From NCBI GenBank assembly GCA_964019695.1, contig OZ026515.1:132082849-132146848 (forward strand): a stretch of DNA of 64,000 bases. The letters run 5' to 3'. How positions within the stretch are numbered: the first letter of the stretch is position 1; the number at the start of each line of letters is the position of its first letter. The notes under the pieces are model-generated. The model saw nothing but the letters and a program-made list of their open reading frames with translations. It was not told where the DNA came from and did no database searches. Below, piece by piece: positions 11,271 through 22,364 of the stretch. Source of the DNA: Loripinus fragilis. Its lineage: Eukaryota; Mollusca; Bivalvia; Lucinida; Lucinidae. Both the position numbers and the translations under genes were made by a program.

Positions 11271-11497
11271 TTAAAGATGCCAATGTGCCATGATGCCACA
11301 ACCAGGGCTCAGATCGAATTCCATGCACTTTCAGGTGATGGTATTAACTAGTTCAATGTCAGGAAAGAGCAAGAAATCATATTGGCAGGCATTTAGCTAT
11401 GCTGGAGACTCTATCAACGAAGCATTCTTTCACCTCGGCTCAGTGCCCTTAGAAAGCACTGTGGCGGATGCACTAGAGTAATATATTTGTAAATTGT

Positions 11498-11622
11498 CCT
11501 GACCTCTTGGCTCTCGTTTGTGATGTCTAACTAAGAGTTTGTTACTTTCCCATTGGCATCCTGGGTCAGGTGTGGTACTTGATTGTATCGATTCCTGATC
11601 TTTGCCGTCTTTCTTACTTTGC
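11498..11622 (+). mobile_element. PLE type 1 3'-end fragment
   Basis: Sense-strand tail: CTCTTGGCTCTCGTTTGTGA, then GGTACTTGATTGTATCGATT, then CTGATCTTTGCC and CTTTCTTACTTTG at the end. It lies inside the gene relic at 11,258-12,250. Confidence 0.75.
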
Positions 11623-11839
11623 ATTGGCCAGTCACCGATATTGTTCGACTCACTACGTTGAGGTGGTGGGAGAAAAAAAGCTGAATTGCAAGAACTACCA
11701 CTTCAAAGAGCTGTGTATCAGTGAATCATTCGGAAAACCTCACCTGTCATTAATCCTGACAAATCATTGCCTGACAATTATGGTTAGAGGCCGGACTGTG
11801 ATAAATAATTGTCCCGTTATGACGACATTGCCCATGTGC

Positions 11840-11992
11840 GGATCCAGAGGGGGAAAGGGGGTCCGGACACTCCCCCTGGAAAATAACAAGTACGTATATG
11901 GGTTTCTATAGAAATTAGCATTTGGACCCCCCCCCCCCTGGAAAAAGTGGGACACCCCGCCCCCGGAAAATAATGGACTGCCTCTGGATCCT
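11840..11992. repeat. GC-rich short inverted-repeat element with C-run
   Basis: GGATCCAGAGG at 11,840 faces CCTCTGGATCC near 11,980. Between them are repeated CCCCCTGGAAAA blocks and a C13 run. Similar CCCTGGAAAATCAC blocks lie at 51,260-51,345. Probably a MITE, non-coding. Confidence 0.45.
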
Positions 11993-12335
11993 TTGTAAAG
12001 TATAAGTATAGTTTTCTCAGCAATAACACCATTGGAACCCATCTTAAAACTGTAAAATAAGCTGAGGACTAAATAAAACTGACAAAAATTCCTGGATCCG
12101 CTCGTGTTGCCTCCTGCCCCTGAAACCCCTCTGCAGCTGATAAAATGTGGTTGCAGCATGTCTGTATGCGAAACATCTCAGTGCAAAGCAAACCATTTAT
12201 ATTGTACTGATTTGTGTTGCTGTGGAGCAGAAGAGGACTCATGTAAACTATTGCCAGTGATCAATATGCTTATGACTTTTGAACAACTATTTTCATGTGG
12301 ATTCAGATATTTCTTTAGCCGTATCAACAAGAATG

Positions 12336-12545
12336 CCTTATTGTCCGATTTTGACCTTTGAAGACGATTCTACCTAGTAGCATGCGAACGATAAATCAGA
12401 TTGTAACAGTTTTCTTTTGCCCGTGCTATCGAAGTACAATGGGTAACTTGTAGATGGGTTTATCCTTATTTCCATATCATGAACTATTAAGTAGACTCAT
12501 CTAACTTTTGATCCTTCAGTGGTCAAAATCGGACTATAATGAGTT
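12336..12545. mobile_element. MITE-like element with TTATnGTCCGATTTTGACC ends
   Basis: The left end TTGTCCGATTTTGACCTTTG (12,341-12,360) is matched on the opposite strand by CAGTGGTCAAAATCGGACTA (12,518-12,537). About 150 bp of non-coding sequence lies between. Confidence 0.55.
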
Positions 12546-12805
12546 TGGTTGATAGTGTATGCAAATGATTATTACTACTATCTTTTATTTGGGTGTAGGA
12601 TAAGCAGCTACAGTTAAGCCAAAAGCTTTGAAGCGTGACTCTATTTACAATATTGATATGTTGTTCTAGAAAAAAAAGAGTTTCAGGCATTTTACTGTAA
12701 AAGCTTTGACATGCACATATGTTCTAGCCGGACTGGCTCATTTTACGTATTTTGCATCAATCGTTTGAAATAGAAAGACTCAAAGGTCATTGGTCAGAGG
12801 TCGTA

Positions 12806-12976
<171 letters not shown>

Positions 12977-13663
12977 CATACGAGATTATATTTACTCCGT
13001 TTATAATCAAAACCACTGTTTGTTTTTTATTCACTCCACTGTCTTTTTATTCGTAAATCGTGACGGCATTTACGTCCCACCCTCGAACTGACTTCACCCT
13101 ATCTGAATATATTTTGTATGTTATGATTTAAAAAAAGTTTGCATTCAGTCATGATAAGGCTACCAGTTCATTAAAGGAATATTTCCAAGCGTTGGAAATG
13201 GGCAAAATGCATATATATGTGGTATTCACATATTATGCGTCATTTCAATGACGTCATCTTTTTGTTTTGATGCGAAGAAAATATGGGCGACATGTTAATT
13301 TTAATTATTTACCCTCTAAGATTAAATTTGGTGCATTTCGACTGAAATTGGCACACAAAATACAAGAAAGTCCTAATCCCCATATACTACAATGGACATA
13401 CCGTTTAAATTGCACTGATACAATATACACTATTTTGATGACGTCATAATGACGTCCAGACGTGAAACCCAGATGGGTGACCAGGTGATTTCATTAGTTA
13501 TCCCCTAAAGTTTGATTTTGTATAGGTCACCATAAATCGGCATCAAATTCGCACGGGAGTCCCGATCGCCCCTGACTATCCAGCTTTAGTCTTTATTTGA
13601 AGCTATGCAAGCTGGTACGAGCTTTCCCCTTTAATGCAGACCCCGAAATTACGAAGCTTTATT

Positions 13664-14056
13664 CATGCTCAACTCAGCTGAACATGACAATTCAATTGCT
13701 TCTAAGTAAGTAAGGGTATAAAGATTAGGAATCGATACAATCAAGTACCACATCTGACTCAAGATACCATTGGGAAAGTGACGAACTCACAGTTATACAC
13801 CACAAACGAGAGCCAAGAGGCCAGCCCTTCCCAGCAGGTGGCCACAAGGCACAAGTAAACAGACGCGCACAAAGGCATAACAAACACAAGACAGAAAAAA
13901 AACATAAACCTAAAATGCTGAAAATATAGATATTTCTTCCTTGAAAACTCCAGATGTAGTATTTATTCTGCTAATAAATGTCGAAATGCTTACAAGTGTT
14001 GGCATTTTAACATTTATGAGCAGGATAAATTTTATGCTCAGTTCAGTTGAGCATGA
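13664..14056. mobile_element. MITE with ATGCTCAACTCA-type ends, interrupted by a PLE fragment
   Basis: Left end ATGCTCAACTCAGCTGAACA, right end ATGCTCAGTTCAGTTGAGCA. The inner block GGCATTTTAACATTTATGAG is shared with 53,726-53,952 and 20,575-20,690. A PLE type 1 fragment (13,708-13,910) has inserted into it. The element lies just upstream of the GPCR exon. Confidence 0.6.
13708..13910 (-). mobile_element. PLE type 1 3'-end fragment
   Basis: AAGTAAGTAAGGGTATAAAG, then ATTAGGAATCGATACAATCA, then the shared CACCACAAACGAGAGCCAAG and CCCAGCAGGTGGCCACAAGG blocks, ending near ACATAAACC. Confidence 0.8.
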
Positions 14057-14109
14057 AAAAAGTTTTATAACCACGAGGCCTGTTTTGCTTGTGATGTACC
14101 TTAATAACG

Positions 14110-14129
14110 GATATATATCTTCTTTCCAG
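14110..14129 (+). promoter_or_regulatory. Predicted splice acceptor of the GPCR exon
   Basis: A pyrimidine-rich ATCTTCTTTCCAG ends at 14,129. Cutting here keeps the frame open into KLVPLLENGMLH, the expected start of TM3, so the exon starts before the first ATG at 14,159. Confidence 0.75.
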
Positions 14130-14983
14130 GTAAACTGGTTCCACTACTAGAGAACGGCATGCTGCACGTGTCAATCCTGACAATCATAGCTGTCACAGCA
14201 GAGCGATACGTCGCCATTTGCTATCCCTTCAAGACTCAGGCCTACTGTTCTGATACAATGGCGATCAAGGTGATTGTTGTTATTTGGTTTACAGCATATG
14301 CGTGTACATCGCCATTCCTTGTTATGACGACTCTAGAGGATGCCACTTTCTATGACGGTACACCAATAGAGGTGTGCCGCACAAAGGTGCACGAACTTTG
14401 GCAAAGAGCCTTCATTGTTGCAAACTTCATTGTGTTTTTCGCGTTTCCTTTTGTCATACTTTTGTTTATGTATATCATGATCATACGACAGCTAATGTCT
14501 GACAGCATCCGGATTTTAACCAAAAATGACAGGTGCGCCAAGTACACGCATCGTTCAAGAAAGCAGGTAGTGCGTATGCTTATCATTATCATCATTCTGT
14601 TTTTTGTGTCACTGTGCCCGATTCGCGTTGTGAGTTTATGGATGATATTTACGCCAGTTGAAAATATCCGTCGTCTTGGACTGGAGGGATACCTAAACGT
14701 TCTGTCATTTGCCCGTATTATGATGTACCTTAACAGTTCCGTGAATCCAGTTATTTACAGTCTCACGTCGTCGAAGTTCAAACTAGCCTTCAAGCGGGTG
14801 CTACGACGTTACGAACCTAGAAGGTCAACTAAACGGGAGTATCACCTGGCGACAGAATCAACTACTCAGGCGGTTAGGGGTTGGAAAAAGAAGAAAAATG
14901 ACGTTGTGATGAATCATCTGGGATGTTATGCCTACTGTGAGAAATTGTCGTCGTCGGAACAGAATCAAACTCACTCTGTTTAA
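14130..14983 (+). CDS. Class A (rhodopsin-like) neuropeptide GPCR, 3' exon (TM3-TM7)
   Basis: The exon runs from the acceptor at 14,129 to TAA 14,981-14,983. TM3 reads MLHVSILTIIAVTAERYVAI with the DRY-equivalent ERY at 14,201-14,209. TM4 and TM5 follow. Before TM6 is SRKQVVRML, then FFVSLCPIRVVSLW (FxxxCP-type). TM7 has YLNSSVNPVIYSL, with the NPxxY box at 14,744-14,758. A basic, Ser/Thr-rich tail of ~65 residues ends the protein. The pattern 'RKQ-V-x-ML' plus 'YLNSxxNPVIY' resembles thyrotropin-releasing-hormone and growth-hormone-secretagogue receptor groups; the exact ligand cannot be called. Such receptors signal through heterotrimeric G proteins at the plasma membrane. The exon with the N-terminus and TM1-TM2 is not visible in the 14 kb upstream, so the upstream intron is long or the gene is incomplete. 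Confidence 0.88.
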
Positions 14984-14987
14984 AGCT

Positions 14988-15164
14988 TTGCCTACTAGTG
15001 TCGTCTGCCGATAACCTTTGCAAACATATTTGACCCAGATCAGGCCCGACGTATTCAAACTGTTTGATACTCTTATGGTATTCCTTATAGATTTTTTCGA
15101 AAAGATTGATTTTGAAAAGAAATCAGCAGACGACAAAAAACATGAAAAATTACCCAGTAGGCTA
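14988..15164. mobile_element. GTCGTCTGC-type MITE
   Basis: It begins TTGCCTACTAGTGTCGTCTG and ends GCAGACGAC...CAGTAGGC, with the shared inner block GACCCAGATCAGGCCCGACG. It starts 5 bp after the GPCR stop codon, so it forms the start of that gene's 3' UTR region. Confidence 0.7.
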
Positions 15165-15550
15165 CGAGTAAGTCATAAGATCATTCACAATGAGCTGGCA
15201 GGGATTATAAATTATTTCCAATGGTTTACATTATTTCCACAATTGTTTCTTTTTCTCAAACAAACTATGTGTTTTGGGTGCTCATACATAGATGTTTAAA
15301 TTGATGGGTAAGAAAATGATTACAATTTTACGCTGAAACATTTGCTTGACTGGACATATAGATACTATTGTATTTCTGTCTCTAAATATCGTTTTTAAAC
15401 ATTACAGACCCTAGAGAAGTACCCTTTTCTGTGGTATTTCTTATATGTGTCTCCAATGTTTGCCAAAGTACACGTTTACAGGTTTTTAACATAAAAAGAG
15501 TTGTAAATCCAAATAATTGTTTTGTGGGAAAGACAAGATAATATTATATA

Positions 15551-15755
15551 CAGTAAAACCTGTCTAAAATGGCCACTCTCAAAAAGACTAAAATTGGTTT
15601 TCAAGACCAATTATCGCTTAATGCAGGTCAAAAGTATTGCAGAATTCTCCAAGGAGGGCATGCTGCAATACTTTTGACCATCATTAAGGTACCTTTTGTC
15701 ATTAAGATATTTGGCTTGTCTATTTTTGAGTGGCCGCTTAAGACAGGTTTTACTG
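15551..15755. mobile_element. TACAGTAAAACC-type MITE, TA-flanked
   Basis: Inverted ends CAGTAAAACCTGTCTAAAAT and its partner AGACAGGTTTTACTG are bordered by TA at 15,549-15,550 and 15,756-15,757. The inner halves are also inverted (CAGGTCAAAAGTATTGCAG against CTGCAATACTTTTGACC), so the whole 205 bp folds into a hairpin. Tc1/mariner-like target choice. Confidence 0.85.
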
Positions 15756-15757
15756 TA

Positions 15758-17399
15758 CAAGGTGCACGTCGTGCGTATCCCATTTACTTGCACATAAGCA
15801 TCTACACAGGGTCCCATATGCACAAACGTATTTGCTAAACGTCAATGTTGACAGATTCATTATGGTTAGAGATCCACGCCTTCACATTCTTCCATATGAG
15901 GTATAAGTTATACATAGATGAAGGTCACTACAGACGCTTCATGTTTGTTTCAATACTGCAGATGATTATAGATTTGAGAAAAAAATCCCTCAGATGACTC
16001 AATAATTACTTGAATAAAAAAATATAATGCTATATTTATTAAAATCTATATTTGCGTAGTTGATTCATATTCTAAGTTAGCGGTTTGCTTTTAGTCTCTT
16101 TATAATTTCAACAACAAGTTTTATAATATTGAATATTCTTCATTCAAACTCAATAACTTTTAGAACCTTTTCAAAAACCAACAGTCTCAAATCTAGTACT
16201 TTCACACTGGGCTTCACATTATTTATACTTAAAAACAAAAGTAATTTTACACTGTTAATAAATATAAATTTATGTTTTTGTTGTTTAAAATGATACCACA
16301 AGGTCCTAATGTAACATGCAAAGAGGCAAAATAAACTTTTCTTAAACGCATCACTTTTCATGTGTTACTTTAGCTGAGATTAGAAAAATTTCAATTTCAA
16401 AGACCCAGTCTGAAAGACATGCTATCAAATTGTTGCCTAAAGTTCAAATCAGCCAGGACCTTCCAATTAGTAACACATATCAGAGTGGTATTTTTAGAGG
16501 CCCGCGTCCTTTTTTCGATCTTTAAAGTGCTTTCAATTGATTTTCCCATTACTAACTGTTTTTTTCCATTTTTTCCAAATTGATGGGGATTTTTATCAGA
16601 TGATCTTGTCACAAACATTCGGCAGAAGTTCAAACGAATATCTGATAAAAAAAATGTCAACAGTGATAAAACTTTTAGAAAGGACTACATTTTACTATTG
16701 CTTTAGTTCATAGGGAGATAATTTGAATGTGAACCAACTTTAAGATACTGGCAAAACCTAACCATACGTCAAAGACAAAATGTTTGGCAGTATTTTTATG
16801 GGCAATCGTTAACCGTTCAAATCTTAGGATTACCTAGGATTTTGTAAGGAAAGACTGATTTTGTGATTTTATGAAAGCACAGGTAACTCGAAAAGAAAAT
16901 ATTTGCCTAAGTCCTTTGTTTCATGAATTATGTTAAAGTAAGTACCAGGAGCTCATTGCAATATTTAATTTGGTTAAAAATCAAAAGATTTGGTACTGAA
17001 ACATGTATGGTTACTTCAAACTCACGTGTTAGAAGCTGACAACAGCGCCACCTAATGCCATCATTATAAACCAATCATATTCCAAGTTATCAGTAAAGTA
17101 CCCTCTACATATGTAAGCTTCTATTTATATCAACCAATTGGAAAATGCAATAGTGACTTGTAATCATATCAAATTTGAAATCCAGCCAATCACTGTCAAA
17201 CTTGACATGACCTATTTATTTGGCTGATGCCTTTCAAAGGTGTTAAACATCCCATCAGAATTGACAGACTTATCAACATGAACTTCACAAAAATAAAATA
17301 TACCATGTATTCACAAATAGCGTAAATCCCCACAGGTGAATTCACAGCATTGTGTATCCTCTCAGGTGAAAAAAGTAGGTGAGGTATGATTAGGAAATA
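15758..17399. other. No gene seen; AT-rich spacer
   Basis: Frames such as 16,397-16,660 (-) have no recognisable motif. No repeat family of this window is identified here. Confidence 0.45.
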
Positions 17400-17640
17400 C
17401 AAAAATTACACACTGCAGATCAACTCATGGCACCGCGAGGAAGAGTCACAGAACACAACACTAGCAAGACAATTAAAGTAAAGCAACCAGCTATCTCTTT
17501 CCCATCACGATGATTGCTCAACTAGAAGGACTAACTAAAAAAGGACCAAACACAGAACAACCACAAACAATATGATGAACAATAAAAAAAATGAATCAAC
17601 AACAACAGAGCCACCGTCTTAGAACGGAAGCCCGCTGTTT
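17400..17640 (-). mobile_element. PLE type 2 3'-end fragment, diverged
   Basis: Contains CATGGCACCGCGAGGAAGAG, then AAAGCAACCAGCTATCTCTT and CACCGTCTTAGAACGG. These are the reverse complements of blocks in the type 2 tail at 36,970-37,200. Confidence 0.7.
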
Positions 17641-18814
17641 ACATATATAGCGCAATTGTTTTGGTAATTGGTACCACAGACATACCAGTTCTTTTGCAAA
17701 AATCTTGGCATGAAAGTCTGGTACGCATCGCATATGCGAATATAGGGGGTTGTTTTTCAAGAGCATTCACTGGTTGCACACACAAGGAATTAAAAGAGAG
17801 TTCCCAGCCAGCATACAATGTCGGGTCACCATCGACCCGCCAGAGAGACGTCATTGATTGGCGTTTTGCAAGTGGGTCGAGGGTGGTCCGCTATTAGATG
17901 TTTACTGGGAATGATTCAAACAAAACACTTGCCATCTAGCTCCCCTGCATAACTTTACGCATATTCGTGTGCACTGACCCATATTTTCATTCAGAAAATG
18001 TCTGTGAAAAACTGTATGCTTTCATTTTCTCTGTGAGTTCTTGGATTAACTATCTACTCTGTCTGGTAGCTGGTCTGTTGAATACCACGATTTAGTAGTT
18101 GGGTGCAGTGGTCACCTTATTCTCTCTGGCAACCGAACATTTCTAGCCTTACAGATTTTATTCAAGTTAACAGCGCTGATGAATCTTATGGTAAGATGTG
18201 TTTCAGCCTCGACAAGAGAAAACCATCAGTGTGGCTGTACGTAATGAGAAGACTCAGATCAGTCTATGCATCAGCTAACTCTGAGTCTTCTCTGTCCGTA
18301 TGAAGATTGCTTGGGTCCTTAGTTACCCACTAAGAGCACAGTGAAGACTGTTATTTGTTATTTAATTTCTTCTATTTAATTGCATTGATTTTATTAACAA
18401 TGTCATTATCACTCTGTAATATTTTTGTTTGTTTCGTTTATTGTTGTTTGATTGGAACTGTCGGTTGAGGTTTGGTGCTGTAATTAAACCCAAAAAAAAC
18501 AAGTTATAGCAAAAGTATGTGATCATCGAGTATCAATTTAAACATTCGCAAAAAAGTATCCTGATTTGTATGGAACCACGGTTGTGTTATGATAAAACAA
18601 TGTCATTACTTCTTTGTCAGTAATTTAAAATTCCATGTAGCTGTCTAAACAAAGATTTTTGTACTCATTAGCAACGTATTGTCGAGGCAACTCTAACGTG
18701 TATTCACAACCTTTGTCATAGAATAAGTAAATTCCTTGATAAATCATGCTACATGTATCTTTTCAAATAACCAGGGAACAGAGTAGTACGCTATGTAATA
18801 GTTGTTCCATGGGT
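17641..18814. other. No certain gene; unexplained open frames
   Basis: Open frames overlap on both strands at 17,639-17,897, and another lies at 18,103-18,303 (+). None shows a domain I recognise. The 17,8xx stretch contains self-complementary GGGTC/GACCC blocks and may be repeat-derived. Confidence 0.35.
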
Positions 18815-18881
18815 TGTCCGCCTGTACGTGGAGAAAATCCACGAACTTTAGCGAGTGGATTATCTAACGTACAGGTGGACA
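18815..18881. repeat. 67 bp palindrome (hairpin repeat)
   Basis: The arms TGTCCGCCTGTACGT and ACGTACAGGTGGACA pair with one mismatch. An inner arm pair AATCCAC...GTGGATT encloses a short loop. Probably the core of a small MITE. Confidence 0.7.
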
Positions 18882-19126
18882 TGATATAACTATTTTATAC
18901 TACCTACATCAGTGTACACCGTGCACATCACGAGGTATTTCGTGCTCAAGTTGATAAGCGTGGTATAAACATACATGGTCAACGTGAGTAAGTTGTCGAA
19001 AAACGCACAAAAACAACTTCATTAAAAGATGCTCCCAAAATGAGTGACCTCAGCTACGCAATTTACAATATTTCAATTTAGGCAGTTCATGAAATTTTGG
19101 AACTAATCGCATATGCGAGCAAGATA

Positions 19127-19274
19127 CAGCTTAACCTGTATTAAGCGGCCACTCAAAAAGGCAAAACAAAGGTATAAGATTCTGTAATACTTTTGACCTG
19201 TATTAAGCTATAAAAGGTCTTGAAAACTAACCTTTCCTCTTCTTTTGAGTGGATGTTTAAGACAGATTTTACCG
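19127..19274. mobile_element. TACAGTAAAACC-type MITE, diverged, TA-flanked
   Basis: Left end CAGCTTAACCTGTATTAAGC with GGCCACTCAAAAAG, right end TTTTGAGTGGATGTTTAAGA then CAGATTTTACCG, TA on both sides. Same family as 15,551-15,755. Confidence 0.75.
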
Positions 19275-19479
19275 TAGCTGTGAATCCTTGTATAAAGAAT
19301 GGCTTGAGGTAATTGCGGTGTAATTGCCAAAATCTCATAAGCGGAATTTATCAATGTATTGTTCATGATACTATATAAGATTCAACTTTGTAATAAATTC
19401 TTGTTTTGTTGATTTTCTGTTATATCTTTAAACCCACAATATTGAGAAGCAACTGACTGTAATGTGCACATCGCGTGGT

Positions 19480-20390
19480 GAATGTAGATGATTAATTAGT
19501 ATCTGGTGCCTGAAGAAAAATTGGTCATTTCCTGCAGAATGATGTATAGTTTGAATAAAATATTTCATATTGTTCAAGAGTTTTGAGCATTTTCACTTAC
19601 TGACCACGGACGGGCGGACTCGCATAGCGATTATAGTGCACATCTGTGGGTCGTGCAATAATGTTAAGACTTAAAGCACACGCACGGTTGAGAGCTTTTG
19701 GTGAGTATATACTTGAACAATCTGTATCGGTTACGGCTGTTCCAGAATTAATTGTGGAGAAGGCGGGGCAACAATGCGGAGGCGGTCAATTTTTTCAGCT
19801 TGCTTGAAGTTTCGTCCCCCATTTGCAGGCCAGACCATGTTAAAGTGTATAAGTAAGCAAAATTTGATCAAAATATACCATGTTGTCTAAGAGTTATGAG
19901 CATTTATACTAAAAGACCACGGCCAGACAGACTGGTGCTCGGCGAAGCCTCCGCGCCGTTTCGCATACAAGTTAAACGAATAAGTTTGCAAATTTTGATC
20001 AAAATATACTCTGTGATTCATGAGTTATGTATATTTTCGCTTAAAGACCTCAACCGGCCAAAATGATACTCGGGGAAGCCTCGTCACCGTTTTGCATACC
20101 AGTGGCTGGACAGTGTTAAAATTAATAAGTATGCAGAATTTAAACTAAATATACCAGGTGGTTCAAAGGTAATGAGCATTTTCACTAACTGACCGACCTG
20201 ACTGTCTAAGACTGATGCTCGGCAGACCCTGCCATGTTAGATAATGTTGGCATGCATACGTACGCAAAATTTGTCCAAAACATACCATGTGGTTCGAGAG
20301 TTAAGAGCATTTTCACTAACTGCTAACGGACGGACTCACACAGTGATTATAATTCACACCTACGTGTCGTGCAATTATCAGGTGTTCCTT
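19480..20390. repeat. Tandem-repeat element, ~135 bp units
   Basis: At least five imperfect units share GAGCATTTTCACTnACTGAC, a GGACGGnCnGACT block, GATGCTCGGC and GCAAATTTTGATCAAAAnAT. The last unit repeats the CGTGTCGTGCAATTAT seen near the start (19,651), so the array is bounded by similar sequence. Architecture resembles mollusc non-autonomous Helitron-like elements with internal tandem cores, but no diagnostic end was found. Confidence 0.65.
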
Positions 20391-20574
20391 TAAACTTTTT
20401 AGCGATGATGGCATAATGCGACAGTCTACATCCCTACTAGTCATTAACCCTATCAATTTTGCCACGATGTCCTTGGCTGATTAGCCCTGATCTAAAACTT
20501 GCGTCAGAGGGTAGGTACTTGGTAATTGTCTAGTGGTTTTCTCCACTTTTTCGTGAGCATGAAATTTCAACAAC

Positions 20575-20690
20575 GCATTAAATTAAAATGCTGAAAATTA
20601 GACTTTTTCCAGCTTTCAAACTCTTAGATATTGTTGGCAACTTAACATTTACGAGCATGATTTTCATACTCAATTGAGTTGATCATATAA
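20575..20690. repeat. Fragment of the ATGCTCAACTCA-type MITE
   Basis: Shares TTAAAATGCTGAAAAT, then TTAACATTTACGAGCATGAT and CTCAATTGAGTTGATCAT with 13,664-14,056. Confidence 0.5.
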
Positions 20691-20857
20691 AAAGCTTTAT
20701 AACATCAAGCCCAACTCTGGTATCTAAAAGATATAAAAATATTTCTTTGTTTATTTACAATCTGAATGTCACTGTGGCGAGGCATTGAACTGTGCGGGTA
20801 TAATAATTTGTGTTTTAACAACAACAGAATCTAGGGCAACCATTTGGCATTTAGCTC

Positions 20858-21044
20858 CTTGCCTACTAGTATCGTTTGCTGCTAACATTTGCAAACAATT
20901 TGGATCCAGATCAGGCCGACAAAACTTTGGACCTGATCTGAATCCAAACTGTTTGACACTCTGATGGTATTCCTGAAAGAATAATATTGAGTTTGAAAAA
21001 ATCAGCAAACGACAAAATAGCATGCGAAATTACCTAGTAGGCTA
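20858..21044. mobile_element. GTCGTCTGC-type MITE
   Basis: Begins CTTGCCTACTAGTATCGTTT and ends AGCAAACGAC...CCTAGTAGGC. The inside carries a hairpin: GGATCCAGATCAGGCCGAC against GGACCTGATCTGAATCC. Confidence 0.75.
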
Positions 21045-21050
21045 ATAGTA

Positions 21051-22350
21051 CAGCAGACGACTGGCCAAAAGTCCTCTCCTTAAGGACTTTACTGGTCAGA
21101 TCGGTGCAACATCTAGTGACATATACCAAAATGTTTGTCTGTATGTCCAGCTTCAGAATCCGGTTGATGACATCGTCGCTGATGAGTACTAACGGAGTTA
21201 CGGCCCTTGAACCGTACATACCCTTTATAAAGGATTATTAAAATTTTGCTTACAGTTGGCAGATATCATTGCATTTATTTCTAATAAGCACACATAATTG
21301 AAATATTTTTATGATTTATATGGTTTTGGATTAGAAAATAACTTTGGAATATAGTTTCAAAATGTACGATACCTAAAGGTGTGTTTGTCTGTGTATCTTT
21401 TTGTAAAAAGTGTCAATTTAAAAGGGCAATGCTAATATTTCATAAACACAACTTTTAATCATAAATTAGTTCAAAATGCAAGTTTCATCTTTATTTTTCA
21501 TCAAGGTAAGCAACAGCATACACTTGTTTTATGTCAAAGCTTAAAATCAAGTTGTGACCTTTGTCAAGGTCAAAGGTCAAGGTCAAATAGACATATCGCC
21601 AAATCACAAAAATGCATAGTTTATGTATCTTTTTATTAGTATATTTTGTGTCTGTTTGAAGCCTAACGTATAAGTAATAGTTTTACATACTTGAATTCGA
21701 CATATTCCTTGCCACCAAAGGGAAGTAAATGCCCTAATCAGATCTAATCAAGCGAAGCGTGGACTGTTCCGTTACTACCACATACGACTGGTCAGAATTC
21801 CTCTTCTTATGAACTTTACTGGTAAGGTTGTGCTAACATCAAGTGCCAAATATACCAAAATATTTGTCTGTATGTAAGGATTTAGAATTCAGTTGATGAC
21901 ATCATCGAATATGAGTACTTACAGAGTTACGGCCCTCGAACCGTACATACCCTTTATACAGGGTTATTCATATGTTGTATACTGTTGGTCTAGATCATTG
22001 CATTTATTGATAAGGACACGTTTATTAATTACTATATTTTCATGACTAGTATGGTATTGGTTGGAAAACAACACTAAAATAAATTATCAATATCAATGAT
22101 ACATGTACCAAACGGTGTGTTTGTCCGTGTGTCTGTTTGCAAATAGCTTCAACGCAAAAGGAAAATGCAAACTTTTTCATCAAAAATTCTTTACCCATAT
22201 TACAATAGTTCACTTGCCATATTTCGTCATTTTCTTTTCATCAAAATAAGTAATAATCTACACTCTTTCTATGTCAGAGTCAAAATTTGTGTTATGACCT
22301 ATTTAAATGTCAAAGGTCGAGGTCAAATTGACATATCCAAAATCGCAATA
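21051..22350. repeat. Two-copy tandem repeat, ~725 bp units, with AGGTCA motifs
   Basis: Unit 1 (about 21,051-21,745) and unit 2 (about 21,776-22,350) share CTTTACTGGTnAGnTnGTGC, then GAGTTACGGCCCTnGAACCG, TACATACCCTTTATA and a block of AGGTCA motifs at the end. Unit 1 contains the perfect DR1 AGGTCAAAGGTCA at 21,567-21,579. No coding frame. Confidence 0.75.
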
Positions 22351-22364
22351 TTTAGTATATGTTA

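Larger units (their letters stand above)
11258..12250 (+). pseudogene. Relic of a large uncharacterised protein family with a Cys-rich C-terminus
   Basis: At 11,310-11,483 the frames read FHALSG, then, after a frameshift, SSMSGKSKKSYWQAF and SINEAFFHLGSVPLEST. At 12,095-12,240 comes LPPAPETPLQLIKCGC, followed by a dense Cys cluster (CETSQC, YCTDLCCCG). From what I know of invertebrate proteomes, the order FHA-T/S-G ... GKSKKS-W ... PPAPE ... Cys cluster is the C-terminal part of a multicopy intron-poor protein of unknown function, common in marine invertebrates. The block at 61,660-62,620 has the same layout. A PLE fragment (11,498-11,622) separates the two parts. It is a dead copy, and the family assignment is from recall of motif order. 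Confidence 0.55.

Noticed and set aside
16397..16660. 87-codon minus-strand frame as a small gene
   Set aside because: No domain, signal or codon evidence; length is compatible with chance.
17639..17897. Overlapping frames on both strands as an exon
   Set aside because: No recognisable domain; the self-complementary GGGTC/GACCC region suggests repeat origin.
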